A stretch of 59,057 bases of DNA from Bacteroidota bacterium. Lineage in GTDB: Bacteria; Bacteroidota; Bacteroidia; Bacteroidales; Tenuifilaceae. Each line of letters starts with the position of its first letter. Positions within the stretch are counted from its first letter, which is position 1. The translations under genes were made by a program, and so were the position numbers. This document shows positions 33,247-43,396 of this stretch, piece by piece. Location: the NCBI GenBank assembly GCA_029560875.1, contig JAKQKB010000115.1, forward strand, positions 1 to 59,057, in the 5' to 3' direction. The notes beneath the pieces are model-generated. The model searched no databases and was not told where the DNA came from. It saw only the letters and a list, made by a program, of their open reading frames with translations.

Positions 33247-36200
33247 TTAATTGCTGAGATATTTATCCAACTCCATAAGCATTCTATTAACCTTTATTGG
33301 TTTTTCGAGCATTGAATCGAACCCAATCTCTTTTGCAAAGGAGTAGTTTTTTTGGCTAGGATACGCTGTTTGTCCAATAATTGGAATTTGATTATTGATA
33401 TCTTTAATCAGTCTTGTAGCCTCAAAACCATCGAGCTCGGGCATAACTAAATCCATTAAAATAAGATTTATATCGGAGCCTTGCTTAACAAAATCAACTG
33501 CCTCAACGCCATTTTTAGCCCAAATAACATTGGCATTAGTGTTTTTGAGGGCTGCTTTTAGGTAAACAAAATTGGCATCAATATCATCGGCAACAAGAAT
33601 AGTCTTATTATTCCACTCGTAATGCTTCTTGATAATGGTGTGGTTATCGAATTCAAACTTAGAGTTAACGGGTATAAATGGTATGGTAAAATAAACACTT
33701 GTTCCTGATTTTGGTGTACTATTTATCCAAATTTTCCCGCCAAGTTTTTCAACAATATGTTTTGATATGGCTAAGCCAAGACCCATTCCGCCATACCTTC
33801 GGGTATTTGAATCGTCAACCTGACGGAAAGGGTTAAAAACCAATGCTTGTTTCTCAGGCTCTATACCAATACCGCTATCTACAACGTAAAACATTAGTGT
33901 GGCTTCATCCTTCAAACTATATCCAAATTCAATAAAACCATTCTCAGTAAACTTACAGGAGTTGGTTAGTAACTGAAATAGAACTTGCTGAACCCGAGTT
34001 TGGTCACTAAATATCACCAAATCGTCGCCATAAATTTCTTTCCTTAAGCTGAGCTTTACGTTGGTGGCTTTTTTGTCTTCCTCAATAAGTTGACGGTACA
34101 AATCGGACATCATGGCGTTAACCGAGAACTCCTTCTTTTTAATCATCAACTGACCCGTTTCAATCTCCGATATCTCAATTAGGTTCTCAATTAACCGGAG
34201 TAAATCGTTGGAGTTTCGGTAAATAATTTCGGAGATATTACGTCGCTCCCCGAAACTTAAATCATTATCGGTTAATAACGATGAAAAGCCAATAATGGCA
34301 TTTAAAGGAGTTCGAATTTCATGTGAAAGATTTGAAAGAAATGCAGATTTTAACTTATCGGATTCCTCCGCCTTAGATTTTGCAAATAGTATTTCCTTCT
34401 CAAACTCTTTTCGCTTAGTAATATTCTCCATAATGGCCACTGAGTGCTGAACTTTACCATCTTCATTAATAATTGGGGTAAAAGAAGCGCTTACCCAAAA
34501 ATGGTCGCCATTCCTGTTTTTCAAATGGATTTCGCCTTGCCAAATCTGTCCATTTTTGATACTTTCTACTGCTTTTGCAAGGTTACTACCGGAATTGTAC
34601 TCAATATTTAAATTTAGAATTTCTCTACTGTATATTTCATCAATAGTATATCCGGTGAGGGTAGAGAATGTAGGGTTAATAAATTCAACCTCCGTATCGG
34701 GCGATAGAATTGCCACACTAACAGGCGAGTTCTCAATTGCTTTTGAAAGAACATCGCGGTACTGCTCAACCTCCTTCTTCTTGGTAATATCAATCATGAT
34801 ACCGCCAATCTTCAGTTGGTTATTTACTCCCAAAAATTTAAACTTATGAGTAAGAAAATACCTCCAGTTTCCAGCCACATCAAGAATTTGGTTTTCCTCC
34901 TCGCTTTCGAGGTACGATTTTGATAACTTTTCGCTACTTTCCTCAGGCAAAAACGATTTTACGCTTCCTCCCCCAGTAATTGTTTTGAGGTATGTGTTTT
35001 GGTAAAGAATCTCGTGAGTTATTCCATCCTCAATAAAAACCCCAACGGGAAGGCTATCCATAAAAACCTCAAATTGTTTTTCGGTTTGCTTTAAGGTTTC
35101 TTCTACAGCAAATTTTTCCGATACATCCTTAAAGTCCTCAACTATCCCCAACAAATTATTATCGGAGTCGAATAGTGGTGTTGCGCTGTAAATACAACGA
35201 ACTTTTTTCCCATCGCGCTTAAACCTAAACTCGTTAGACTCAACATTTACATCACCATTTTTTAGCCTCTCAAGCGGACAATTTGCAGTATGGCAATAAA
35301 TTCCATGAAATACGGTGTAGCACTTCTCTCCCTCCAACTTTTCATTCTCCAAACCAGATATTTTACAGAATGCATTGTTAACCGCAAGTATGTCAAAATT
35401 TGTATTTATAATACGAACGCCATTCTTCGTTGCGTTGAAAATTTGTTTTATTTGATAATTTCCTAGTGAGTTTATTATATCGTTACTCCTGAATTTCTCT
35501 ATGGTAATTTGGGCTTTGAGCCTTTCGTTAAAACTTTTTGTTAAGAATTTATAGAGAAACAAAAGAGAAACGAAAGCAAAAATACCAACCAATATTGTTA
35601 AGACAAAAATTGATTTGTAGGCATTATGGAGTAAAGTTATGTCGTTTAAAGCATAGTAATGACCAACAATTTTATTGGATGATGAAAGAATGTCGGCAAT
35701 CATATGAACGCAATAATCAGAATTCTTTACCTTAATTGTGGTTTTAGAACTTAACTGTTTCGGTAATGCCTTCTGAATAGTTTCATCGTTTAGCCCAATA
35801 GTTATTGTTTCATTGCCATTACTATTTAGAAGTATAAATGACGATGTAACATCTGCATCGTTTAAGTGACTCATGAGTCTATCCTGTAGGTAGGCATAAT
35901 CAACCATTCCAAATTCGTAGGAAATAGTAGATTTTATCCACAGGTCACCAGATGAGGCTAATACTGTTTTAATGGGAAATAAATCGGAGTTAACAAGGTA
36001 GATATTATCAAAATTAACTCTTGAACTATCGGCACTACTTGAGAGCAAATGAATGAAAGGCGGAAGTATTGTTTTTTTGTTATTCGATTCCTTTTCCGAT
36101 ACAGAATTTAAAATAATATCCTCAATTCCTTTCTGATAGCTTGAGATTTTACTATTGATAACCTCTATATTTTTTGCATTGGAAATACTTATCTGTTTCT

Positions 36201-36303
36201 TATAGGATGAACTGATATAAAAGAGTGTATAGGCAAATGCAGCCAACACAACAATAGCTAGTGCGAGTAATAGAAACCTGATATTCCGTCTGCTTACAAT
36301 CAC
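33247..36303 (-). CDS. Hybrid sensor histidine kinase with three PAS domains and C-terminal receiver
   Basis: 1018 residues. Membrane helices lie at ~9-30 and ~229-252, enclosing a ~200-residue periplasmic sensor. PAS domains start near 291, 409 and 514; the first contains a Cys-rich stretch (CHTANCPLERL) seen in some PAS domains. The HisKA region has His661 (NLSHEIRTPLNAIIGF). The ATPase region has DSGIGIEP and GGMGLGLAIS. The C-terminal receiver (~895-1015) has Asp951 (LILMDLVMPELDG) and LEKPI. This is a full hybrid kinase for a His-Asp relay. It converges tail to tail on the single receiver gene, which could take part in the relay. No obvious output gene is adjacent, so the target is unknown. 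Confidence 0.92.
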   Translation of the reverse strand: MIVSRRNIRFLLLALAIVVLAAFAYTLFYISSSYKKQISISNAKNIEVINSKISSYQKGIEDIILNSVSEKESNNKKTILPPFIHLLSSSADSSRVNFDNIYLVNSDLFPIKTVLASSGDLWIKSTISYEFGMVDYAYLQDRLMSHLNDADVTSSFILLNSNGNETITIGLNDETIQKALPKQLSSKTTIKVKNSDYCVHMIADILSSSNKIVGHYYALNDITLLHNAYKSIFVLTILVGIFAFVSLLFLYKFLTKSFNERLKAQITIEKFRSNDIINSLGNYQIKQIFNATKNGVRIINTNFDILAVNNAFCKISGLENEKLEGEKCYTVFHGIYCHTANCPLERLKNGDVNVESNEFRFKRDGKKVRCIYSATPLFDSDNNLLGIVEDFKDVSEKFAVEETLKQTEKQFEVFMDSLPVGVFIEDGITHEILYQNTYLKTITGGGSVKSFLPEESSEKLSKSYLESEEENQILDVAGNWRYFLTHKFKFLGVNNQLKIGGIMIDITKKKEVEQYRDVLSKAIENSPVSVAILSPDTEVEFINPTFSTLTGYTIDEIYSREILNLNIEYNSGSNLAKAVESIKNGQIWQGEIHLKNRNGDHFWVSASFTPIINEDGKVQHSVAIMENITKRKEFEKEILFAKSKAEESDKLKSAFLSNLSHEIRTPLNAIIGFSSLLTDNDLSFGERRNISEIIYRNSNDLLRLIENLIEISEIETGQLMIKKKEFSVNAMMSDLYRQLIEEDKKATNVKLSLRKEIYGDDLVIFSDQTRVQQVLFQLLTNSCKFTENGFIEFGYSLKDEATLMFYVVDSGIGIEPEKQALVFNPFRQVDDSNTRRYGGMGLGLAISKHIVEKLGGKIWINSTPKSGTSVYFTIPFIPVNSKFEFDNHTIIKKHYEWNNKTILVADDIDANFVYLKAALKNTNANVIWAKNGVEAVDFVKQGSDINLILMDLVMPELDGFEATRLIKDINNQIPIIGQTAYPSQKNYSFAKEIGFDSMLEKPIKVNRMLMELDKYLSN

Positions 36304-36363
36304 AAATGAAAAGAATCTACAAAAAAATTAACGGCTTCAAAAGTAAAAATATTTCTTACATAG

Positions 36364-36396
36364 AAAAAAGATTGGATACTTTTTGTAATCCAATCT
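36364..36396 (-). terminator. Terminator of the C25 protease gene
   Basis: AGATTGGAT (36369-36377) pairs with ATCCAATCT (36388-36396). On the minus strand the stem is followed by TTTTTTCTATG. It lies 33 bases past the protease stop. Confidence 0.85.
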
Positions 36397-36428
36397 TCAT
36401 CCTTAAATCAAACTAACATTGAAAACCT

Positions 36429-39400
36429 TTATATCTTGATAAGTTTTGTATGTAGCACTTTACCATTATTCAACTTTACCACAACTATATAAGTCCCCCT
36501 TGTTAAATCACTAATTGGAATCTCAGAAACAGCATTGCTTTCTGGCCTAATTTGCTTAGTTAATATTCCGGTGATACTAAAAATTTGGATTAAACTAACA
36601 GGGCTATTTAACTTGACAGACACTAACTCGTTTGCTGGATTAGGATACATTACAAGGTTATCCTCATCCAAATCCTCAATGCCATTTAAAATTAAATTTA
36701 CGTTTATTGTTTTGTTAGCCGTAACATCAACAGAACCACCATATGTCTGATAACCATCCTTACTTACACTATACGATAATCCCTTGGTATAGCCAACTGC
36801 TGCAAATATGGCTATTCCGTTTACATCGGTTACTTGCGTGCCATATCCATTAATGGTAACATTTGCCCCTGACAGCGCATTACCATTCCGCTTAACCGCA
36901 AACACAACTTCAAAGGTATCATTAATCAGGGTGTCTTTAATTATAAGCGATTCCGTTCCAATGCTAATCCCAACCTTATCCTTGGATGGGTATCCCTCTT
37001 TCTCTATCGAGTAATCGTAATTACCTTCTATCTGTCTAGTTTTTACCCGACCTTCAGATGTTGAGAAAGTGGACAAAATTGGTTCTCCATTCCTGAATAA
37101 AGTGAATTTAGCCAAACTAATAGGTACTACCCCCACAGGTGTTTTACCATAAATTTCGAACACCACATCCCTTTGCTCCGATTGAAGGTAATCCATGTAA
37201 ACATTAATTGTAGAATTACCATCTATGTTTATCCACTGCTTATGAGCTAAAAATTTAGTGTTAGTTATTTCTAACTGGCTAACCCCTCTAGGAACGTCAA
37301 TTGTTGCAAACCCTTCTGGGTTTGTTAATACAGTGTTGCTATTGACACTAACCAACGCAGAGGAAACAGCAACCCCATAGATATCCTTTACCGACACTGA
37401 TAATGTGTACTCTTGTGGGGTTATCTTGAATTCAAAATTCTCATCGTTGGTTGCTACTGTAACATTGGATGATAAAATATTATATCCACTCTTTTCAATT
37501 GTTAATGAATTTTCACCAAGTTTAGTTGTAACATTGGCAACCCCCATGGGTGTTGTGAAATATTCTCCTCCATTAATGGCAATCTTAGCCCCAAGAATTG
37601 GTTGATTGCTCAAGTTATCCAAAACAGTTATAGTTGATTTGTATGCTTTTCCCAAATCCAAATTAATGGTTTGACTTGAAGCTGTTTTTGTTACTGAGCC
37701 ATCCAAAGGATTAAAACCAGCAGAGTTAACGGAATAGCTGAAAGTACCCTGAGGTAAACTAAACTGAACAACACCATCAGTTCCTGTTATTTTAACTAAT
37801 CCATCAATAGAAACAGATGCTCCTTTAACGGGCAATCCTCCGTCTCCTACATTTACTGAGAGAGTATAAAGAGTCTGAGTATTTACGCTTGTAATTTTTG
37901 CTTTCCAACCCGCATTGTTTATACCTCCATCCGAATAGAATTGGAATGTTAGTTCCCCGTTTGCGCTGGTTGAAGTGAAAGAAGGAGGATTGGTTGTTCC
38001 GCAATACTTGTTCAACAGGGTAGCGCTGGTTGTTGAACCATCAAATATTTTTAAATAATCGTAACCACAATTGGTATAGGTTTCAATATCAAAATTTATG
38101 AATTCAACCTTTATCTTTGCTCCGCTGCTAAGTGGTTTAAATGTTAGTGTATAATTCTCCCCATTCTGATAGTTTGATGCGCTTCCTCCAGAATCGTAAA
38201 ACCAAACGGAGTCAACAACGGTAATCTCATTGTTGCTCATCAATACATCTCCAGACAAGTTTGAGGTTTTAAAATACCAGACATCGCAAGACTCGCTGCA
38301 GATTCCCAAATAATTACCTGGAGTAACCTTCCAGTAGTAATCCTTATTACGCTCCAGTACAACATTTTTAACGGGCTCAACAACCCTTCCTAAATAGGCT
38401 AAATTGTCGGTAGCATTTCCTAGATAAACATCGTAGAACTGTGCATTATCTGATGGTGCCCACGTAAGTTTATTGGGGAACAAGTTTGTGCTATTGTTAG
38501 CCGGGTAAGGATTAGTAACGCACACGGGTATTGCACTTGGCTCAACACACTCAATTGCAGCTCTCCAACCTGTACTAGTATTACTTCCATCGGAGGTAAA
38601 CTTAAAAGTTAGTGAATTACCAGAGGAAGTAATATCGGCAGGTATATTTGTTCCTGAAAAAGGGCTTCCGGCAACTTGCTTTGAACTAGTGCCTGAACCA
38701 TCATAAACATATAAAAAATCGAATGTGTTTTCGAGCGAGAACTCTTCAAAGGAAACTTTTACTTTCCCGTAATCAATTGAACTGGCAATTGTAGTAACAG
38801 AACTTTCGTTATCAGCATAGCCTCCAACTGCACCTCCCGAATCGAAAAACAACGAAGAACAAGTACTAACACTTTGGTTCTTCATCAGTATAACATTCTC
38901 TGAAGTGACGTCTAGGAACACTACCTTTTCCTGATTAAGAAGATTGTATGATGCTGAAGATACATTAACCAAGAGAGGGTAAGTGTAACTATATTTGCTA
39001 TTTGGCTTAACGCTAACTTTTACTTGTAGATTAACGGTTTCTCCTGGATCAACTGAAAAATTGTTCAGTGGCTCTGTAGATAAAATTATCTGATCTGAAA
39101 CGGAATCAGGAATAGAGAAAACCACAGATAAATCATCTAAAATTGAGTTCCCTGTGTTCTTGATTGCAACAATGCCATAGAATGTTTCGCCAAAATTTGC
39201 TGCACTGTTATTGTTGCCAGTTTTTGAGTCGTCAATTTTAAAATCGCCGAATGTTATGGCAGGGGCATTGATTCGGAGGTTTAAGTTAGATGTCCATTGA
39301 CCCTCATTACTCTTAAAGGTTAGGGTAAACTTCTCAGTGGTCTTGTCTGGAACATTAGATGCTATGTTGAACTTGAAAGCATCGTTTACCACAACAATAT

Positions 39401-41726
39401 TATTATCTTTTTCAAAATTTACATCGCCAATAAAAACGGAGTCTGGACTGGAAAGTGTGGCAAATCCAGTTTTATTTTCAATTAAAACGCGGGTATTGGT
39501 CGATTTGGCCACCCCAAGATTTTTCACAGCAAGGTCAACCATTACGGTTTCATCAAAATCAATCTTTCCATTACTATTGCCTTGAGCATCATTAACTGTA
39601 ATTGAGTTCAAAGTAACATAAGGGCCAGAGGCTACAACGGCATTAATTGTCCCAATGTGAGGAATTGATTGTGCCCGAGTTGCTGTTATTATTAATTCAC
39701 CAGGAATTTCTAATCCAATAATAGGAACTGACCTCTCCCCTGTTTGATTGAAATACAGAGTGCCTATTATTTCTAAACCTTTAGTAATGGCAACATAAGT
39801 TCCTTCCTGTGCACTAACACTAAAAGAACTACTCCCAACAATAATGGTTTGGTCATAGGAAATTTCATTTTGAGCAGCCTCCGTAAAATATGGCATCAAC
39901 GAAGGGTCCCCTAAAATATTATAGGCCTCCCAGTAGTACTGAGGGTTGATTTGTTGAGGATAATCTTTCAAATCGGCCTCTGTAACAGCTAAGTTACCGG
40001 CAAAAACCATTGCACCTGCGGTTTTGTAGTTACTTACAAAAGGTGCATCGTAAGCACCTATTGTGCTCTCTGCAAATGTTGGTACATATCCATTATTATC
40101 TCCAACCATTGGAAATGCACCAACCGCCCAGTACATATCCTCTTTCCAGTAACTACTAGGCGATGAGCCAATATAGGTTACTGCGCCCTTATTAGCACCT
40201 CTCAGCCAAGTCTCTCCAATGCACTCATTAGTTCCAAAATCTGCTGACAAGCAGCAGTTTGCCACAGTAAAAGGATAATTATCGGTATTGGTAAATGCAT
40301 TGACAGACGATATGTATAAAGCAGGATCCTGCCAACTTGTTTCGCTACAATGTGCTGTATAATTCATAAAACCAACGGCAATTTTTTCAGGATTATAGCA
40401 GTTTTCATAGCTAGGCTGCGCCAAAGGGTTGTTAGGGTCTGACGTAACCCCATACTCATTAACTACGCTAAAGCCTTTACTAGAATTAAAGTAGTTGGCA
40501 GTGCCATACTTAATGGTTGGCTGGCCAACACGCGAGTTCCAAGTGCCATCCTCTCCAGCTATAAGGGTAACTTTATTTAGGTACTCAGGGCTTGCAAATT
40601 GGTATTTTTCGTAGTAAAGTATTTTGTTAACAATATTATCGAGTTGCTGAGTTGTTGTGGCCGATAACCGTCCAAAGTACATTTCGGGGAACATATCGCC
40701 ATCAACACTTGCATAATAAAGGTCGGTTTGTTTTTTGGATTGTGATCCTTCGCCCGAAGATGGCACCTGCTCAACATCACCTACAAAAACCAAAAAAGTT
40801 GGAGCAGGGTCATCTGCAGTTGCTGAATTGTACTGCTGCTGTATGTAAGATTTTATTTGAGCCGATGATGTGCCAATGATATCAGTATAAGCGGTTATAA
40901 CCTTAAAGCCCTTCTGCGTTTTCCACTGTACAAATGGAGCCAGCGATGTTTCGAACATCCTATTGCTAATAATTAGCATTTTAACAGGATACTTGGTTTT
41001 ATCGGGGTTACTATCGTAAATGGTTGATGTTGTATTAAGTACAGATTTACTTAATAATTCGAAGTATGGGCTTGATAAGCCAGGGATTTCATTGGTAGTT
41101 TTTGCACCACCAATAACATCAACTTCTATATCAATGTCGTTATAAACCTTTATTTTCCCTTCGACAGGATTATAATCCACAGGGCTAACCACTAACCGAG
41201 CAATGGTATAGAAACGCATATTGCCCAAAATCTCAACACTTACCGTAGGGTTTTTAATATAAGTTTGCTTTGCATATATCTCCTTTTTACGCATAAAAGG
41301 CACCTGTAAAGAATCCTTATCTTTTCTAACGGATGGTTGAACAGGTATAATTGGTTTTGTAACCCCATAATCTTTGAGTGAAAGTTCGGTTTCGGAAGAG
41401 TTAACTATTCGAGCATTAACCGATGCACCCAGAGGCAGTAGTATAAGTTTTTTGTAGGCTGGCAGCTGGGGTGTTCCAACTTCTCCGGATGAATTGCTCT
41501 TGTCAAACCAAATTAACGTGTAGTCCTCCCCATCTTTCTGCTTGCTTTGCTTCCAGGTTAATTTTTCGAGATTTACAGTTAAATGAAATTTATCCGATGA
41601 TATTGTTTTCTCTAATCGGGCAGGCTTTACGTCCTGCTTTGTTTTTAAGCGAATCTCTCCCATCTGAGCATTAAGACTCATCACCGCCAATGAAAACAGA
41701 ACAATTGTAAAAATTCTTTTTAGCAT
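36429..41726 (-). CDS. Gingipain-like C25 cysteine peptidase, T9SS-secreted
   Basis: 1765 residues from the ATG at 41726, which opens a clean signal peptide (MLKRIFTIVLFSLAVMSLNA); an earlier in-frame ATG at 41768 adds non-signal residues. In order: propeptide (~25-220), C25 peptidase core (~250-640), Ig-like region, CUB-like domain (DFLYVYDGSGTSS), fibronectin-like segment, second CUB-like domain (DYLKIFDGST), about five PEGA or carboxypeptidase-regulatory-type repeats, and a C-terminal T9SS sorting domain (VMYPNPANE, KLIKI). Catalytic residues are His459 (MNYTAHCSETSW) and Cys492 (NCCLSADF). Gingipains have His-Gly here; this protein has His-Cys. It should be surface-exposed or released, degrading proteins or carbohydrate-bound matrix. 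It is a single gene. Confidence 0.88.
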   Translation of the reverse strand: MLKRIFTIVLFSLAVMSLNAQMGEIRLKTKQDVKPARLEKTISSDKFHLTVNLEKLTWKQSKQKDGEDYTLIWFDKSNSSGEVGTPQLPAYKKLILLPLGASVNARIVNSSETELSLKDYGVTKPIIPVQPSVRKDKDSLQVPFMRKKEIYAKQTYIKNPTVSVEILGNMRFYTIARLVVSPVDYNPVEGKIKVYNDIDIEVDVIGGAKTTNEIPGLSSPYFELLSKSVLNTTSTIYDSNPDKTKYPVKMLIISNRMFETSLAPFVQWKTQKGFKVITAYTDIIGTSSAQIKSYIQQQYNSATADDPAPTFLVFVGDVEQVPSSGEGSQSKKQTDLYYASVDGDMFPEMYFGRLSATTTQQLDNIVNKILYYEKYQFASPEYLNKVTLIAGEDGTWNSRVGQPTIKYGTANYFNSSKGFSVVNEYGVTSDPNNPLAQPSYENCYNPEKIAVGFMNYTAHCSETSWQDPALYISSVNAFTNTDNYPFTVANCCLSADFGTNECIGETWLRGANKGAVTYIGSSPSSYWKEDMYWAVGAFPMVGDNNGYVPTFAESTIGAYDAPFVSNYKTAGAMVFAGNLAVTEADLKDYPQQINPQYYWEAYNILGDPSLMPYFTEAAQNEISYDQTIIVGSSSFSVSAQEGTYVAITKGLEIIGTLYFNQTGERSVPIIGLEIPGELIITATRAQSIPHIGTINAVVASGPYVTLNSITVNDAQGNSNGKIDFDETVMVDLAVKNLGVAKSTNTRVLIENKTGFATLSSPDSVFIGDVNFEKDNNIVVVNDAFKFNIASNVPDKTTEKFTLTFKSNEGQWTSNLNLRINAPAITFGDFKIDDSKTGNNNSAANFGETFYGIVAIKNTGNSILDDLSVVFSIPDSVSDQIILSTEPLNNFSVDPGETVNLQVKVSVKPNSKYSYTYPLLVNVSSASYNLLNQEKVVFLDVTSENVILMKNQSVSTCSSLFFDSGGAVGGYADNESSVTTIASSIDYGKVKVSFEEFSLENTFDFLYVYDGSGTSSKQVAGSPFSGTNIPADITSSGNSLTFKFTSDGSNTSTGWRAAIECVEPSAIPVCVTNPYPANNSTNLFPNKLTWAPSDNAQFYDVYLGNATDNLAYLGRVVEPVKNVVLERNKDYYWKVTPGNYLGICSESCDVWYFKTSNLSGDVLMSNNEITVVDSVWFYDSGGSASNYQNGENYTLTFKPLSSGAKIKVEFINFDIETYTNCGYDYLKIFDGSTTSATLLNKYCGTTNPPSFTSTSANGELTFQFYSDGGINNAGWKAKITSVNTQTLYTLSVNVGDGGLPVKGASVSIDGLVKITGTDGVVQFSLPQGTFSYSVNSAGFNPLDGSVTKTASSQTINLDLGKAYKSTITVLDNLSNQPILGAKIAINGGEYFTTPMGVANVTTKLGENSLTIEKSGYNILSSNVTVATNDENFEFKITPQEYTLSVSVKDIYGVAVSSALVSVNSNTVLTNPEGFATIDVPRGVSQLEITNTKFLAHKQWINIDGNSTINVYMDYLQSEQRDVVFEIYGKTPVGVVPISLAKFTLFRNGEPILSTFSTSEGRVKTRQIEGNYDYSIEKEGYPSKDKVGISIGTESLIIKDTLINDTFEVVFAVKRNGNALSGANVTINGYGTQVTDVNGIAIFAAVGYTKGLSYSVSKDGYQTYGGSVDVTANKTINVNLILNGIEDLDEDNLVMYPNPANELVSVKLNSPVSLIQIFSITGILTKQIRPESNAVSEIPISDLTRGTYIVVVKLNNGKVLHTKLIKI

Positions 41727-41953
41727 ATTATCGTAAATTTTAATCTCGCAAATTACGAAATCTATCAATAAAAAATTGGTGTAAGCCCAATAAAGCTAAA
41801 AACTACAGATAAACAACGCATACCAACCCAAAATCAAAACAATATTTTAATATAAACGCAGCAAAACAAAAAATGATTCGTCTTTTTTAGTTATTCTTTT
41901 ATGTTTTATATATCAACTTGTTGAATTATAAAACAATTTAGCTTTGTTTAAGT

Positions 41954-41982
41954 TTTGCGAATTGAAAATAGATTTAACTTCG
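41954..41982 (+). promoter_or_regulatory. Promoter of the tolC-hlyD operon
   Basis: TTTG (41954-41957), 17 bases, TAACTTCG (41975-41982), one mismatch in the -7 box. The start codon is at 42039. The rest of the 41769-42038 gap is AT-rich without ORFs. Confidence 0.5.
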
Positions 41983-42038
41983 ACACTGTTTAAACCATTA
42001 GTTTATCACCAACATCTTATAATGTAAAATTTGATACA

Positions 42039-43352
42039 ATGAAAAAAGCAATTATTGCAGCACTAATAGTTATACCATCGTTTGTTTGGGCACAAGAGCC
42101 GTGGTCGCTTGAGCAATGTGTTGAGTATGCCCTGCAAAACAACCTACAAGTGAAGCAGCAGGAACTCAACGTAAGGTCTAGCGAAAGTGAACTTAGACGC
42201 TCAAAAGAAAGCCTCTTCCCTACTCTTAATTTATCTGGGAATCACTCTTACAGTAAGTATCTTAATGCTGATACCAGTATGTGGGTTCAAAGTACATCCT
42301 TTTCTTTGAGTTCTAGTGTAACTCTTTTTGATGGACTCCAAAATATTAATACTATAAAGCAAAATCAATACGATTTAAAAACATCGTACGCTAATATTGA
42401 AAAAATTAAGAATGACATTGCTCTAGCGGTAGCATCATCATACTTACAAATTCTTTATCAACTTGAGCTTGTTGAGGTATCAAAAAAACAGCTTAGTTTG
42501 ACTCAGATGCAAGTTGACAGAACTAAAAAACTTTACGAAGCAGGTAGTATTCCAGAAGGTACCCTTTTAGAGGTTGAGGCTTTGCAAGCATCGGACGAAT
42601 TGCAACTGGTAAACTCACTTAACCAACTAGACATTGCATACCTTGGCTTAACCCAACTTTTGGAGATAAAGAATCCTGAGGGTTTTGGCATTCAAAAACC
42701 AGTTTTACCAGACGTTGATAGCACTACATTGGTTTTGAATGCAAGAGAAATATTCTCCAACGCTGAAACTAGAATGCCTCAAATTCTTGGTTCTCAACTC
42801 GGGGTGAGCAGTGCCGAAATTGGATTAAAAATAGCGAAGGGATTATACTTACCACAACTATCCCTCAAAGCAAGTTTAGGCTCAAATGCCTCAAAAATGT
42901 TAACAGATAATCCACTTCTAACAGCCGACCCTTTTGCTACACAAATAAAAAACAATGCAAATGCTTCGGTAGGATTAAGTTTAAGTATTCCGATTTTTAA
43001 TGGTGGTTTAAATAAAAGCAAGGTAACCTCTGCTAAAATATCATTAGATAGAGCCCGCTTAAACCTCGAAACCGAAAAAAATACACTTTATAAAGATATT
43101 CAACAAGCAACAGCGGATGCTGTGGCATCACAAAAACGTCAAAAAGCTGCTTACAAGAATAAAGTTGCCAATGAGGAATCGTTAAGGTACTCAGAGAATA
43201 AGTTCAACGTGGGGTTAATTACTGCTTTTGACTATACAACTGCTCGCAATAAGTACTCAAAAGCCGAAACCGATTTGCTACAAGCCAAGTACGAGTTTCT
43301 TTTCAAATTAAAAATCCTAGATTTTTACAAGGGAATACCCCTTAAACTTTAA
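42039..43352 (+). CDS. TolC-family outer membrane efflux protein
   Basis: 437 residues with a signal peptide (MKKAIIAALIVIPSFVWAQ) followed directly by the family opening EPWSLEQCVEYALQNN. Two copies of the OEP repeat with long coiled-coil helices follow, for example LEVEALQASDELQLVNSLNQ in the first half and LYKDIQQATADAVASQKRQK in the second. FDYTTARNKYSKAETDLLQA near the C-terminus is typical of the second repeat. It forms the outer-membrane channel of a tripartite exporter. The adaptor gene follows 44 bases later. No inner-membrane pump gene is adjacent. Confidence 0.93.
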   Translation: MKKAIIAALIVIPSFVWAQEPWSLEQCVEYALQNNLQVKQQELNVRSSESELRRSKESLFPTLNLSGNHSYSKYLNADTSMWVQSTSFSLSSSVTLFDGLQNINTIKQNQYDLKTSYANIEKIKNDIALAVASSYLQILYQLELVEVSKKQLSLTQMQVDRTKKLYEAGSIPEGTLLEVEALQASDELQLVNSLNQLDIAYLGLTQLLEIKNPEGFGIQKPVLPDVDSTTLVLNAREIFSNAETRMPQILGSQLGVSSAEIGLKIAKGLYLPQLSLKASLGSNASKMLTDNPLLTADPFATQIKNNANASVGLSLSIPIFNGGLNKSKVTSAKISLDRARLNLETEKNTLYKDIQQATADAVASQKRQKAAYKNKVANEESLRYSENKFNVGLITAFDYTTARNKYSKAETDLLQAKYEFLFKLKILDFYKGIPLKL

Positions 43353-43396
43353 TAAACAATCAAAACAATTTCGTAATCAAATTAAATACTATACTG

